From NCBI GenBank assembly GCA_002118135.1, contig BDIU01000125.1, forward strand, positions 1 to 59,618: DNA of 59,618 nucleotides, read 5' to 3'. The notes under the pieces were generated by a model. That model did no database searches. It had not been told where the DNA came from and was given only the letters and a program-made list of their open reading frames with translations. The translations under genes were made by a program, and so were the position numbers. Shown piece by piece: positions 23,123 through 36,497 of the stretch (the first letter of the stretch is position 1; every line of letters begins with the position of its first letter). The stretch is from Trebouxia sp. TZW2008 (Eukaryota > Chlorophyta > Trebouxiophyceae > Trebouxiales > Trebouxiaceae).

Positions 23123-26100
23123 ATGGCAGCCGGCAGACTTCAAGTTGCTCTCTCTGCTGCGTTGCTGTGGGCGCTGTTGAGCATCGCGTGCCCCTCGGTG
23201 CTTGCTAGTGCTCCTGCTGTCGGCGCCGACATTTCAGGAGTCAGCGCGCAAGATTTCAAAGCCTTGGCTGCAGTTGCCCCTTCAGGAAGTCACGGCGGCA
23301 AGCGAGCATTGCTGCAGAGCTCGGGCTTCAGTCAAGACTTCTTCAACATTCTTGAGCCCATCCTGGTCGGAGACACAGGTCTGACGGCTCGCCAAGCATG
23401 CGCGCCTGACCGTCGGCGAAGCTTGCTGTGACTTGCACTGTGCCTGCAGACTCTGCAGCTTCGGCCATCGTTACAGCAAGCACGGCCGGGGACACGACCG
23501 CCATCGCAAACGCCTTCTCCTTGTCGTTCGCCTTTGGCTATGCTGTGCCTGCTGCGTATGCCGCCGCCGCCGCTATCCAGCAGGGCAGCCCCAATACCTG
23601 CAACAACTTCGCTGCGGCAGCCTACATCTCTGCTCTGAGCAATGCCATCGCCATTTCGAGCACTGAAGCAGCCGCTCAAGCTGTATATGCAGCCTTCACT
23701 TTGGGCTGGTAAGCTTGTCCTGCTTTGCACAAGGGAGTGAGCTGGCACAGACGCTGTGCCTTCACTGACAGCATTTCCTTGTGCATCATGAAGGGAAGGA
23801 TCTGCATAAGCAATGCAAGCTGACCTTGATATTTTTGCATCAAGGCGTCATACATTCTTGTGGCTGAAACAGCAAGCTGTACAAAGTGGCAGCGACATTG
23901 TGCTGCCGATAACAGCCGTGCATTGCACAATGCATGTGCTGCTGTGATGCTTGAACTGATGACTTGATCCTGATCCTGCAGCTCTATCTCCAACACAGCA
24001 GCACTGGCAGTCGCCAATGCCATTGCAGACAACGGCTGCACCTCAGAGCTGCAAGCTGTCCTGACCAGTAAGTACACTCACCTGCAGCAACAGAACGCAT
24101 TCAGCCACAGAACGCATTCAGCCATAGGACGCATTCATCCTGAGACAGTGCCATCAGCTGTGACATCTGCCATCAGTTGTGACTGCATTCTGCCAGCAAA
24201 GACACTGATACACTGTGCACTTATTTGAGACATGCCCATATGTGTGCTACAGTCTTTGTGCATTCTGTGTGGTGAGTGCACTGATACCTGTCCATTGTTT
24301 GGACATGCTGATCTTGTGTGCTGCTACAGGGGCACAGAGCATAGCTTACTTTGCCGGAGAAAGCAGTGCATTCACGTTTGCTGCAGCACAGGCAGACAGC
24401 ATCAGCAGCTGTCTTCTGCAAGCTTCCTCCTCAGTTGACACAAGTGTTCAGGTCAGCTGTAGAACAGTTAAAGCCCTCATGTAGCATCATCCCACTCACT
24501 GCAAGATCCAAGCAGACCTTACTCCTGCTCCAGCAGGGCTTAGTCCTGCTTTTTGACAGGACAATTTCCATATCTGTGCCTCTTGTGCACTTCATTCTGC
24601 TCACTGCAAGAAGTCGCAGGCCATGCTGTGCCTTGTCAATCAAGCTTGGTGCACCCAAGCTCATGTCGGCTGTGCACAAAACACATTGCACCTGCTTGAG
24701 CTGTTGGTAGCCAGACAACCCAATGCCAGTGATTAGGAATGCAAAGACAAACCACTTTGCCAACAGGCATTGTAGCCTGCAATTTCTATGCACAGAAACT
24801 GCCAATTGTTAGATTCTGTACAACCAAGTACAACCAAGAGGATAGCTGGGTCCTTGCTTCCTTGTTGTACCGAGCACAGCTTGCCATACTCCTTGCTTAG
24901 TCACGTGTCATGACTCACTCATATATTGTGGTGGTCTGCAGGCTCTTGCAAGTGCTCTAGCTACATTTTTCTTTTGCTTAATCACAACGTATGCCAAGAA
25001 CAGCTGGGCTTCCACACTTTTGCACCACTCCAGAATTGTGCACTACTCCATTCATGCGCTGTGATGCTCTGCAGGCTCTTGCAAGAGCTCTGGCTTCAGG
25101 CAATGCGCAAGCTGCAGGGCAAGCATATGCAGCAGCTCTGCAAAAGGGAGGAAGCGCTGCAGCTGCAGCCACAACAGTGGTAGCCACTGCGATTGCTACT
25201 GCTAACTGCAATGGCGTTGTTGCTACTGCAATTGCAAGTGAGTTGACCAGCACTCCACTGCAGCTTGCACCCAACTGGTGCATCACAGAGCTGAGATATC
25301 ATGAAAGACAGTTCAGGCCATAACAAAGCACCAGGCTATGTGATAGCCATACACATGACTGACTGCATGCTTACTGTGTAGCACATGTGTCACAACAGTG
25401 TGCAGGACTCTTGACTGCTCCTGACTGCTTTAGACTGCACAAAGACTGCTCATACAGTCCACACAAAGCCGCCCCTGCTTTGTTGTCCATACTGCTTGTA
25501 CGCTTTTGTGCGCGTGTGTAAGCAATGTAAAGTGTGTGCTGTGCAGCTGCCAAACCTCTGCATCAGGGCCATTTGCCACTGCTGCCGCCAATGCCAAGGC
25601 TGTGGCTATTCGTGCTGCCAGCCCATACATTGCACCTAACACTTTGATGTACCTTGTGATGACTTCTTACGATTAGCCGAGCATGAGTGTGTGCTGTGCA
25701 GCTGCCAAAGCCACTGCGTCAGGGCCATTTGCCACTGCTAGCGCCAATGCCAAGTCTGTGGCCACTTGTGCTGCCAGCCCACCCATTGCCCCTGGTAAGC
25801 TGCTATGTCTGTCCCTTTACTGATCATGCTGTCAGCCATGGACCCTGCACCTTGATTATACATGTCACACAGTCTGCAGTGCCCGGAAGCAGTGTTCTTC
25901 AAAGACCCCGGCTGCTCACATTGTGGTGACTGTCTGGCTGTGCTTTGTGCATCAGACAGCAACATATTGCAAACATGCAGCATAGACGATTACTTGCACA
26001 AGCTGAGTTTGAAGCAGAACATGTGGCTTCCCTTAGTTATATGCTGTTGCGCAGACATGCTGCATAAACATCACTTGCAGAAGCTGTCTTTGAAGCTGAC

Positions 26101-28234
26101 CCACACCATGGTCACCAGTTGTCATTGAAAAATCTTTATGAGCTCTTGGTTCCCAAGCGTGCCACTGCTGCTGCAGGCTCTCCTGCTGCTCCAGCTCCAC
26201 CAGGCTCCCCATCTACTCAAGTCATCCCCATTGTGTCTGCTCCCGCCACCACCAGCAGTGCCTCTGCCAGTGCACGTAAGTGTTTTCACATCTATCTAAA
26301 TAAGTGCTACAGCTGCCCTGTATTGAAACAAGTCACATGTTTGGTGCCTGCTCCTGTCATTGCAAGCAGCGCTTCTGCCATTGCCCATAGTGCCTGTAAG
26401 CCTGCAAGCTCAACTGTGGATTGACTCGCAACTTTGTTTTCAAGACTTGGTGCATGGTTTGATTGATCAAGGGGCCAATGTAATGAGCATGCTCTAATCA
26501 AGTCTGCTGCTGGTGCTGCAGAGGCGACAGCACTGTTCCAGAATGCCTCACCTGCACCCCCACTTGCCCCAGGCGGCGCACCCCCTCCCAGAGTAAGGGT
26601 CACCTCAGCATTGACATGCCTCTGTTAATACCACAACATAAAACATACATGACAACACAGCAACCTGAGCATCAATCCAGAGTGGCTTGTGCTGCCTCGT
26701 TGTGTCAGCCCTGCGTTGGGTTGTCACCAGAGTGGTATGCAGCCAGGCATGCTTTTCCTGAGAAGTCTTGCACATTCTGGAGCACTCTGCATTATTCATG
26801 CGTCTTCACTGTGTGCAAGCAATGTCATGTGCGCCATGCAAGTCATGTGCTGGAAAGCAGTGCAAGCTATATCTGTGTGCTGTCCACACATGCTTTGTGG
26901 CTAGCCACACAGTTAATTGAGAGTGTTCTGTGCTGATGCAGAGCAGCGTGCCAGTGCCTTCGACGCCACCAGGCACAACACCTGGCAGGTCCCCTGTTGT
27001 ACCCCTCACCCCTCCTTCAGGGGGTTCAACAGGCCCTGCCCTTGCCCCTTCTTCTGGCCCTGCCCTTGCCCCTTCATCCTCTGGCGCAGCCACAGCCCCT
27101 TCCAGCCCTGGGACATCTGCCAATGGCCCTGAGGCATCTGCTAATGGCCCTGAGGCATCTCCCAATGGCCCTGAGGCGTACCCCAGCAGCCCAGGGGCAT
27201 CTGCCAATGGCCCTGCTGAACCCACCCCAAGCAATTCAGCCTCTGGTCCCACATCCAGCTTCGGCAGTGGCAGCAGCTCAGCTAATGCACCTGCACCTAG
27301 CATCAGCAGCGGCAGTGATAACAGTGGCAGTGACAGTGGTGGCTCTGCCAATGCACCTGCACCCAGCAGCAGCGGTGGCAGTGACAATAGCAGCGGTGGC
27401 AGCGACAATAGTGGCTCTGCCAATGGGCCAAGCCCTTCAAGTGGTGGTGGCAATTCTGATGCAAGTGGGCCTGCCTCTGATTCCAGCAGTGGTGGCGGTG
27501 GCAGCAGTGGGCAAAGCCCAAATGAGGCATCTGCTCCTGCGCCTGGGCCCAGCGGGTCATCACAGGTAATTCAACACATCCCTGCAATGTCTGCTGATTC
27601 CATCTCATCCTCAGTGCTTTGATCTCTTTATTTGACACCTATGCCCACGCCAACGCGAGGTCTGGCTCACTGCTTTAGTCAGTGCAATGTTCAGTGAACA
27701 TTGTTCAGTCCCACCTGTGCCCGCAGCATTCCTACCTGGTATTCCTAGAACTGTACATCAAGCAAAGCCCATGTACAGGTGATGTCAGACAGTGGGGCTG
27801 AACCCGAGCTCACCATTCCTGGCTTGCTTGCTGCTGGCTTTGACGCAACCCCTGCCTCCCCCTCTCCGAGCCCCTCCATGACCAGTGCCAGTACCACCAG
27901 TCCTGAATCCTCTCTTAGCAGCATCAGCCCAGACTACAACAGTCCCAGCTACAACAGTGCAAACTACAACAGTCCAAACTATAACACTCCAAGCCCAGAC
28001 TACAACAGTCCAAACTACAACAGTCCAAATTACAACAGTCCAAGCCCGGACTACAACAGTCCAAGCTACAGCAGTCCAAGTCCCAGCTACAACAGCCCCA
28101 ACTATAACAGTCCCGACTACAACAGTCCAAACTATAACAGCCCTGACTATAACAGTCCTGCACAGAGTCCTGACTATAGTCCTAGCCCATCGTACATCCC
28201 TAGCCCAAGCGCTAGCCCTAGTCCAAGCTACTGA
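23123..28234 (+). CDS. Secreted Ala-rich / hydroxyproline-rich cell-wall-type protein, 742 aa
   Basis: Ten exons, all phases matching: 23123-23378, 23450-23708, 23982-24067, 24330-24451, 25075-25237, 25702-25794, 26177-26275, 26522-26592, 26942-27565, 27779-28234. A signal peptide covers about residues 1-28, and K-R-A-L-L-Q follows at about 66-71; an R-[AS]-L-L-Q motif is common in secreted chlorophyte proteins. The N-terminal half is Ala-rich with spaced cysteines. The middle is Pro/Ser/Gly-rich low complexity. The last exon carries about fifteen [NDS]-Y-N-S-P units and an S-P-S-P tail, as in extensin-like glycoproteins, where Pro is hydroxylated and glycosylated and Tyr may cross-link. Structural role in wall or matrix is inferred; no catalytic domain is seen. 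A 215-aa antisense frame at 26806-27453 is a composition artefact. Confidence 0.88.
24940..24965 (+). repeat. Upstream copy of wall-protein exon 5 start
   Basis: A TCTGCAG acceptor plus GCTCTTGCAAG.GCTCT, matching the start of exon 25075-25237, about 130 bp upstream. Confidence 0.8.
25535..25640 (+). repeat. Upstream copy of wall-protein exon 6
   Basis: Matches the acceptor and most of exon 25702-25794 but has a one-base deletion near its start that shifts frame, and no good donor. Confidence 0.88.
27930..28165 (+). repeat. Coding (TACAACAGTCCA)n minisatellite
   Basis: A 12-bp unit, usually encoding Y-N-S-P with one variable residue, repeats about fifteen times. It forms the Tyr/Pro-rich tail of the wall protein, so the unit count is likely to vary between strains. 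Confidence 0.93.
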
Positions 28235-29348
28235 CCATACTCCTGATTGTGTGATTGGAACCCCAAGCTCAAGATCATATTTAGGGTTTAGAGGATTGCA
28301 TTTCAGTGATTGCGCATGGCAAGCTTTTGCATGCGATTTGTACAGTGATCACAATTCTGTATATATGGGTAGACCCTTCAATAGCACTGATTGACTGCGA
28401 ACACTTCTATTTATGGCCGCACACATTGCTCAACAAACTCAGCCTGTAGCCTATACGGTATGCAGGCGCAGCGTAGGTGATCAGACAATGTTGGGTAGAG
28501 CCTGATGTACATACAGCTAGCCCAGATGCAGCTGTCAGCGCTACAGCAGCAGCATGCATACACGCTGGGGGCTCAAACATCTTGTACATATGATGAAAAT
28601 GCTCAGCTGAAACTCATGCAAGGTCCTAGCCCTTGTTGCAACTTTGAGTCAGTTACATCGGTATCCTCTGAATTTGCACCATGACTTGTTGATGTGTACA
28701 GTGGAGGTGTTAATGCGAACTAGCTACAGCTAGAGTGAAAGTCGTGCATGAGAGCTGTGCAACGAGGATATTAAGTAAGACTCATGTAAGACTCACGCTT
28801 GATTATCAACCAGCATTGACGCTGAACTGGCCACAAGCCAGATGTATTGCTCGGTGCACCTTTGCAAGTCTTGCTGAGCGGTTGCTGAGTTGCCATGACA
28901 CCTGAGTGATGCATGCAGGATGCAGGCTATTAATATTGCAGTAGGTCACCAATGCAGGGCACACCACACATGATCATCATTGCCTGATACTGAAGGCAAT
29001 GTCTGACTGCTTCCCTCAACTCAAGCTCAGGAAGCATGCATACTGATCAGTCTGAGGAGTGTTCATGTAGCAATGCATGTCATACGCGCCGCAACCAGGT
29101 TCTTGTAGCTGCTTCTTGCTAGTGTGTAGCAGCTGACTTGGACTGCCACGAAGCACATGTGAGAGCAACATGTGACACGTGCTATGACAGGTAGGATTGT
29201 CAAAGGTTCATTGAGTTGAAGTGTGATCAAAGCGATCATCAACGCGCCACAGGAGATCATCTAAGACGCCTGAGCGTGTGCTTATAGATCGATAGAATCG
29301 CTCAGAATGCAAAGTTGATGATGCAGCGTTGTACTGTGTGATCCTCAC
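28235..29348. other. Intergenic, about 1.1 kb
   Basis: 3' flank of the wall-protein gene and 5' flank of the lipase gene. No coding region, RNA gene or repeat was recognised. Confidence 0.5.
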
Positions 29349-32300
29349 ATGAGTCAAGCCCCTACCTCTAAAGCAAAAACAGGACCGTCTGCTGCTGAAG
29401 GCCGCCAGCTTGCAGCCTCATCCGTGCAGCTTACCCTTTGGCGAGTGCTGTTTGTGTGCAGCCAGCCATTCAGGAAGCTCTTGGCGTTTCAACTGTTCCT
29501 TAGTCGATCTTTCTATTCAGTCTTTGCCGACTTTCGGAGGTCTCTTTGGGCATTTTTGGGCTGGTTCTCTGCTCCCCCTCGTAGTGTGCGTCTAAGAAAG
29601 CTTAGCCGAGGGTATTTCCGCGTGAGAAGATGGCATGGTATAGTTGGTGAGGGACTGTGACCTATTCTGCATCAGCGCAACAAAACAGTTGTGATGACAA
29701 TCAGGCAATTGATTTGATGCTGCAGTGACAATTCTGCTTGCTGTTGCTGCAAACAAGCTCAAAGAGAAGATCAAGGAGTTGACAGATCCCTCACATTTGA
29801 GACAGAAACAGCTGCGCAAAATATTGAAGAATGCCACAGACTTCGATGCCTGGACAGCTGCTGTCAAGGAGTTGGCTGAAATTCAGGGCAAAAGCAAAAA
29901 GGACCTCAATGCAGAGTGGAAGAAGCAGACCAGACTGTATGACAAAAAGCTGCTACAGCAGAGATTGCAGCACTTACAGGCAGTTAGGGCGTCAGACAAC
30001 ATTCAGAAAATAATCTATGCACTGCGGCAAGATCTGCTTCGGAACCTTGGGAACATGACCAACAGGTGATTGTCCATACAGATTCTCTTCAGCACAAACA
30101 TGTAACTTTTGATCCTATTGTGTTGCCATGGGTCAGATCCTGCAACGTCTACCTCATATGAATCCAACCTCTGATGCTTTTGACCTCTGTTGCTTTTGCA
30201 GTGAATTACATGAGCACTTCTTGGAGGTTCCTGAGCCCATCAAAGATTATATTGAAGAGGTGAAAAAGCACTTGACCAAGCTGACGTACTATGATGGCGA
30301 GAACATCCAGCTGAAGGAGAAATGGGAATTCATCAAGCTGACGCGTCATGCTTTTGGGCGCACTGCCATTGTCCTTAGTGGAGGCGGGGCCTTAGGAGCA
30401 TTTCATCTGGTACGCTCACTTGCCAGTTGGAAGCCTTTCTGGCATTGGCATGGAGTTGCAGCAAATACAGACTAGCATGGAAGCAGAGGCTGATCAAGTG
30501 CTTGTCATGCTGTCAGTGATGCTTTGTCCTTCACACATGCAAACTGTGCAGATTCAAGTGCGCTGGCTACAAGACTCCTGAGCAGACAGTACACTGAAGC
30601 TGAGCTCTCACAAGTCATGGCTCTAGAGAAGGTGTTGTCGCATCTGCCCAGACAAAACAGCTAGCATGCATCATGTCAGCAGCAAGCGTTTGGCAGCTGG
30701 GTATGCATCTGTTTGCTGCAAACAAGGCTGGCGGCAACAGCTGACTCAGCAATGGTCTGCTGTGTGTGCAGGGGGTGTGCAAGGCTCTGTTCCAGCATGG
30801 TCTGCTACCCAGGGTCATGGCTGGCAGCAGTGTGGGCTCCATAGGTAATCCTGCTGTAGAGTAAACATAACTCTTACATCTTATTTCCATGGATGCCAGC
30901 ACTTTTGCCCAACAAATGCCACAGTCACCCATGCGCCTCACAGGCAACCATTCTTGTACTGACCAGCATCAAGCAGGTGTTCATCCACCCATGACTACCA
31001 TTCACACCCTGTGAAGACTGCCTGCAGCTACAAATAGGCTGTGTGATTGGCATTAAGTGACTGCCTGTGCTTGTCAAGCTTGTGCTGTGCTCACTTTGGT
31101 CCAGTAGCAGTCAGGACATTGGTCTGAGCGCGAACAGATGTCAGCTCTTGGCGTATCTAGCACTGTCTTCCTCACGCTTGCAGCGTGTCACAGCAAGGTG
31201 ATTCCAAGCCAGATCCTGGTGTATCAATGGCTTGGTTTGCTGCAGTGGCTGCAATTGTGGCAACGCGGGATGACAACATGCTAGCTGAGCTGTTTAGCCA
31301 CCTGGGCGACTTTGACCTGTCCTTCTTCAGCAACAGCACAGCCAGCCAGTTTGTGCGCCACTTTGTGCTGAAGGGCACATTGCAGGACATGGAAGTGCTG
31401 CAGAAGCGGCTCAGGATGCTTCTGGGAGATCTCACATTCCTGGAGGCGTTCAACTTGTCAGGCGAGTGCAATATAGCTTGTGTTTCTGTTGCATGCCACG
31501 TGCTGAGCGACCTGGCAAACATGTAGCATCTGCTACTTTACCAAGGCCTAGCAAATTAACCTGTCAAATTGGGCATTATGGTCAGCCAGCATGTGGACTG
31601 CACGTGTTGACCTTACTTTCCTGAGAGACATTCAAGCTGTCATGTGAGGCGTCATTGTGTGTTGCTGTCATGTAACTGCAGCTGCAACACTAAGAGCTTA
31701 GTAGGCTTTCGATCCGTCAGATCAGGCATTGCGACAGGTATACTGTACACTATAACGCACAGCAAGCCAAATCATATGGGCGGCGGAAGAGCAGTAAGTC
31801 GATTTCACAAGATGAGCTCTTGTCATTTGTGCTGTACTCCTTGACATGCTCCAATGTGACTGCATTGTCTGCAGGGCGGGTGCTGAATGTGGCAGTGAGT
31901 GCAGCTGACACCAATGAGCCGCCACGGGTGCTCAACTACTTGACAGGGCCCAATGTGGTATTGTGGAGCGCAGTGGCCTGCAGCTCGGCATTCCCATACC
32001 TCTTCAAACCCCAGCAGCTGCTCAGCAAGAACGAGCATGGCGCTGTTGTCTCGTGAGACCCCACTCACATATGCACACACATGAGCACAGACATATGCAT
32101 GCAAACAGGCACAAGCATGCAAACTCTGCAATCACTCGGCAAGAATGAGTCTGGAGCTGGTTTTGCGCCAGGCTGTGCCGACCTACATGCTCACAACGAC
32201 ATGTTGATCCAAATAGATGCAGACTCACAGACCAATGCAACAAGTCACAAAGATAGATGCTGGCGCAAACAGAGGCTCATGCAACAACACATAACGCATA

Positions 32301-35300
32301 TACGCACATGCAAGTCTGCCTGTACAGCTGCAATTCAGTCGTGCGTCATAGGCATCAGATGACCAGCTTCACATCAGGGGCATCACCAAAAGCTGCATGA
32401 CCAGAGGAATCAGCAAAAGCTGACTGCTGCTCTGCCTATCAAATTCACCCCAGAGGGCTCTGCCTATCAGGTTCACCCCAGAGATTCACCCCAGAGGGCT
32501 CTGCCGATGATGCAACCCGGCAATGACGGGACAGCAGCCTAGTAAAAATTTATCCATGCGCAGCCTGTTAGAGATGTTCAGCTTTGCACCACAGGCATCA
32601 AATGTTGACCTTTGCATCAAGCGCATCAGTACATAAGACAGGCAACTCCTACAGCCAGAACACAGGGGCTCAAGCAATCCAGCTGAACTGCTGTTTTGCC
32701 TTTCAGGTTCACACCAGAGGGCTCTGCCAATGATGCAACCCGGCGGTGGCGGGACGGCAGCCTTGAAGAGGACCTGCCCATGCGCAGCTTGTCAGAAATG
32801 TTCAACGTGAACTATTTCCTGGTCAGCCAGACCAACCCACACATTGTGCCAGCCCTCAACTTGAAGCGAAAGTTCAACAGGAAGCTGGGCAACCTGCTGG
32901 AGGCTGAGTGGAAACACAGGTGACATTTCATGATCACAATGGGCAAGAGAAAAATTGCTACTGTTGATCACTATCTATGTTGGTTGCCAGAGGCACACTG
33001 GAGTATTTGCCTCACACAGTGCAGACAACTTCTGGCAGCGTTTGCTTCTTGCTGAAATCCAAATAGCATCTGAGCTTTTGGTCCTTGTACATCGAACAAA
33101 CCTTTCTTGGCAACAAGTCTAGGATCACCATCTGGCAGGATCTTGACTCATGGCTCAAGCCCAGCTGCAAAGCGCTGCAGGTGCTGCCACAATTACTGAC
33201 TCTGCAATACTTGTTGCTGTTTGTTGATGAGCTGCACACTTGTTTTGGTTCAAGCTCAGATCGCTTGTACAGGTGCATGTACAAGTAAGCAGGTAGCTGG
33301 AGGTGCTGAGCCATGGTGCTCACCACCACTGCTATACAGATGCAGCAATATGGTGGGCACTTCTGATTTGATTGAATGAATGATTGTTGGTGCAGGTGTC
33401 ATCAGCTACAGCAGCTGCTGCCAGAGGCAGTAAGCAGATGGTTGAAGGTGCTGAGTCAGCCTTGGGAAGGGGATGTGACCATGGTGCTGCCCAGCACCTA
33501 CTCACAGATCAAGAAGGCCATCACCAACCCAACTCGGGAAGACCTCCAAGCTGCCTGCCTCCAAGTGAGCAGGATTCTGTCTGCCCGCCTGACTGCCAGC
33601 CTGCCTGCTTTACAGCCTGTATGTCAAGACGTCTGACAAGCGCCAATCTGATCATTGCGGTAAAAGTCTCTTCATTTGCCATATGCATTGCAAGGATGCC
33701 CCCTCAGTTTGCCATGTGCAGCGCGGAAGAAGCTCTACAAATTGACATTGCAATGCAGGGAGAACAATCAACCTGGGCGAAGCTGTCTGCCATCCAGAGC
33801 AACTGCGGCATTGAGGTGTGTCTTGATCAGTGCCTCAGGGAGCTTGAGCACCAGGGTCGCCTAGCAAGAGAAGAAGAGGCTCAGCAGCGAAGGGAGTCTG
33901 GCTTGCCGCGCTCCAGGGTAGCAGAAGCAGGCGCAGCTGTCACAGGAGAAATTGAAGGTACAGAGTCTTTTCGTGGATTTCTGTGTTTCTTTGTTCATCT
34001 GTCACAGGGGAAACCATCAGAACAGAGTATGCTATGTAGGCTTTGTAAGAAATGTATTCTCAACTGGTCGGTATTTTGTCAGTCTGCCTGCCTGCCTGTC
34101 TGCCTGCCTGTCTGCCTGCTTGCTTGCCTGCCTGTCTGTTCATTCATCTGTCTGTCCTTTTGTCCACATGTTTGTCTGTCCGTCTGCATGTGCTGACGTC
34201 CCTGCAAGCTTTGACATTTGCTTGACTGCCACACAGGCTCTCCTCAGCGGCGGCCCTCATCCCGCAAGCACAGTAATACCTCACATCACAGCAGCCCTGC
34301 GCGGCAACTGCCCAGCACAGATGCTGCAGAAGAGCCAACTCACACCCCAGAGCGGCAACTCAGCAGCAGCACTGCAAATGGCATCGGCAGCATGGCAGAG
34401 CGGCAGCTCAGTAGCAACAGCGCTGAAGGCATGAGCAACGGCCGGTTGGGCAGGAGTAGCAGTGCACTTGGCAGCGGAGACAGTGGTGGCAGTGGCCACC
34501 ATCCCACTTGGCAGAGCGTCCCACGTGCCAACAGCCAACGCATCACTGCCCGCATTCCTAGCTGGCTGCACCTTACAGCTTTGGGTGAGTGCATGCACGT
34601 CCCTGTTTTGCGACACAGTGCATGTGACTGTATTGCGTGCATCTGCATTTGGCTGCGTTGAACTGCAACAGTCAGCCACTGCAGCTGACTTGGCACAGCA
34701 TGCCATGTGCCAGCAGCCATCACACTACTGCCTGCGTTTGTAGCTGGCTGCATCTCACTGCCTTGAGTGGCCTGTCAGGACAACGTGGTTGTAGTAATAC
34801 ACAAATGCCTCCCTTTGTCTGTGACACGAGTAGGCAAAGGCATTGCATGCATCCTCAACTTAATGCATTCCATTGTACCATGGTACATCAGGACATTAGT
34901 TGTCAGCACAATTGCTAGGTATGCGAGACCTAAGTTCTGTCCTGCCAGGCCCCCTTGTTCTGGGCTGTAGTTGAGAAGTTTTGCATTCCACTTTCCTGCC
35001 AGTCACTATGTTGCTTTGGACATTAGGTGGACCCGACTGCACATGATTGGAGGGCCCTTGCTTGAGCGTGACCTTGTTGTGTGCGCTGCTTGACCTTTCC
35101 AATCTGCTGCTGAAAGTCACCACTTAGAAAAACAGCGTGTCTTGCACAAGCTGTGCTGACCAAGCTGTTGCAATCAAGCTGTTGTGACCAACCTGCTATG
35201 ACCTACCTGTTGTGACCAACTGATTGCAACCAGACAATCGCTGCAAAATTGTCCCTGTTGATGCAGGCATGGAGAGCGTGCCGTCTGAGGACAACTTGGA

Positions 35301-36497
35301 TGGCTTGGCCAGCAGCGGCAGATCAGCTTCCCATGACCCTGCCCTCCACCGCCAGTATAGCTCTGACATGATGGGCGCACCCCCCTCAGGCTCATCAGGT
35401 AACCCACTTGCGCTTCCAATCGCCAACAAAAATTGTTATTGCTGCGTGTCAATAAAGTCTGTTTCAACAAACTGCCTGCATTGTAGCTTTGATTTTATGC
35501 ATGGCAAGAAGTTTGGAAGTTTGCTGCCTTTGCTCAGACAGTACAGCTTTCAACACAATGGGTGCGCTCCTCTCATCAGGAGACCCTCTTGTTTTGACAA
35601 TAGTAATAATGGTCATCATCATACTCATAATCTACACATTCCAGCCCAGGTGTTGGATTAGTGTGGCTAAAGTGTGCTTCGCTTAAGTGTTTCCAATAGA
35701 CCAATAGACATTGTTGCTGCTAGGTGAAATCTTGTTCAAGTTATTTCATTGCATTGTTGAGTCTGCGCATGCCCAAAGTCGTGAAAATTGCTGCCTCAGA
35801 TCATTATACCGGTCTTGCCTGCTGAGCATCGAGCCCCATGGCTTACTGAGTACAGTTCACTCTCTTTGTAAGGACTGCTTTGATTACCAAGAAATTTGTC
35901 CTTTCATGAAATTGTCCTTGCTCAGAGGGTCCACTGCAGTCAAAATGCAGTGATTGAGTAGTAATACATCAAGACTGTCCTGAAGTCGCGTGTCCTTATC
36001 AAGAGGGTTTACTGTACCCAGCCTACAGGCTTGCAATTCATCACAAGGTTCAGAACACAGAGGTTGCCACGGCATGACATCACAGCATTGACTCTGCATG
36101 ATAGAAAGGTATGATTTGTCTCCAGGTGAAAGTCATCACATCTGGTAGGTTGCAAGCACTGAAAGAACGGTGCATTGCTCTCTTTCATGACAAGCAGCAT
36201 GCAGCCACTTAGACTCTTTGTGCTTGCCATACAGGCATGCAACTGATGACCAAGGGCACGTCTCTGGACACAGTCCAGGAGTCCGAAGTGGCCGAGACAG
36301 CTGGCTCAGAAAGTGATGAAGATGCGCACAGCTTGCAGCCGGCTGCTTCAGAAACACTAGCCGAGTTCCCTGACTGGAAAAAGGATTCGAGAGATTGCGT
36401 TGATTCCAGTGCCAATTTCTGGGACACGCTGGCAGGACTGCGCTCATCAGCTCACAACCACAGTATAGGTCACGGGCTGGATTTCATTGCTCCTTAG
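29349..36497 (+). CDS. Patatin-type triacylglycerol lipase, SDP1-like, 875 aa
   Basis: Twelve exons with matching phases: 29349-29637, 29726-30065, 30202-30409, 30772-30844, 31246-31461, 31875-32052, 32707-32919, 33396-33564, 33759-33957, 34237-34584, 35267-35398, 36235-36497. N-terminal hydrophobic stretch, a basic helical region, then [15 protein letters not shown] and the oxyanion loop [10 protein letters not shown] (about 270-279). The nucleophile elbow G-S-S-V-G is at about 296-300. R-W-R-D-G-S-L with the catalytic Asp is at about 450. Then [24 protein letters not shown], and [14 protein letters not shown]. All match plant SUGAR-DEPENDENT1, which starts oil breakdown at lipid droplets. 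The Ser-rich tail is unlike plant SDP1. Intron 5 is GC-AG (31462). Confidence 0.95.
32440..32600 (+). repeat. Upstream copies of lipase exon 7
   Basis: Aligns with 32700-32815, including TTCAC-CCCAGAGGGCTCTGCC and the CATGCGCAGCCTGTTAGA stretch, but carries in-frame stops. A short extra copy of the first bases sits at about 32450-32475. Confidence 0.9.
34078..34196. repeat. (TGCC/TGTC)n simple repeat in lipase intron 9
   Basis: Interrupted tetranucleotide tract of CTGC, CTGT and CTTG units. It produces spurious Cys/Leu-rich frames. Confidence 0.9.
34725..34770 (+). repeat. Downstream copy of the lipase exon 10 end
   Basis: Repeats the S-W-L-H-L-T-A-L coding end of exon 34237-34584 about 175 bp further on. 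The donor is lost (TTGAGTGG). Confidence 0.75.
35535..35592 (+). repeat. Downstream copy of the lipase exon 11 end
   Basis: Diverged repeat of the [12 protein letters not shown] region, about 185 bp after exon 35267-35398. Confidence 0.75.
35873..36015. mobile_element. Dispersed repeat copy 2 (TGTCCTTACAT-type)
   Basis: Same family as 21790-21935 and 52845-53000. It ends near a GGGTTTACTGTA stretch and lies in intron 11 of the lipase gene. Confidence 0.65.

Noticed and set aside
26806..27453. Long antisense frame (215 aa, Leu/Pro/Gly-rich) opposite the wall-protein gene
   Set aside because: It mirrors the Ser/Pro/Gly-rich coding strand; the + strand model has matching exon phases and a signal peptide.
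26997..27569. 190-aa + frame rich in Pro, Leu and Ala
   Set aside because: Out-of-frame shadow of the Pro/Ser-rich exon 26942-27565.
33384..34196. 270-aa + frame ending in Cys/Leu/Pro repeats
   Set aside because: Fuses lipase exon 9 to intron and to the TGCC/TGTC simple repeat; the spliced model fits SDP1.
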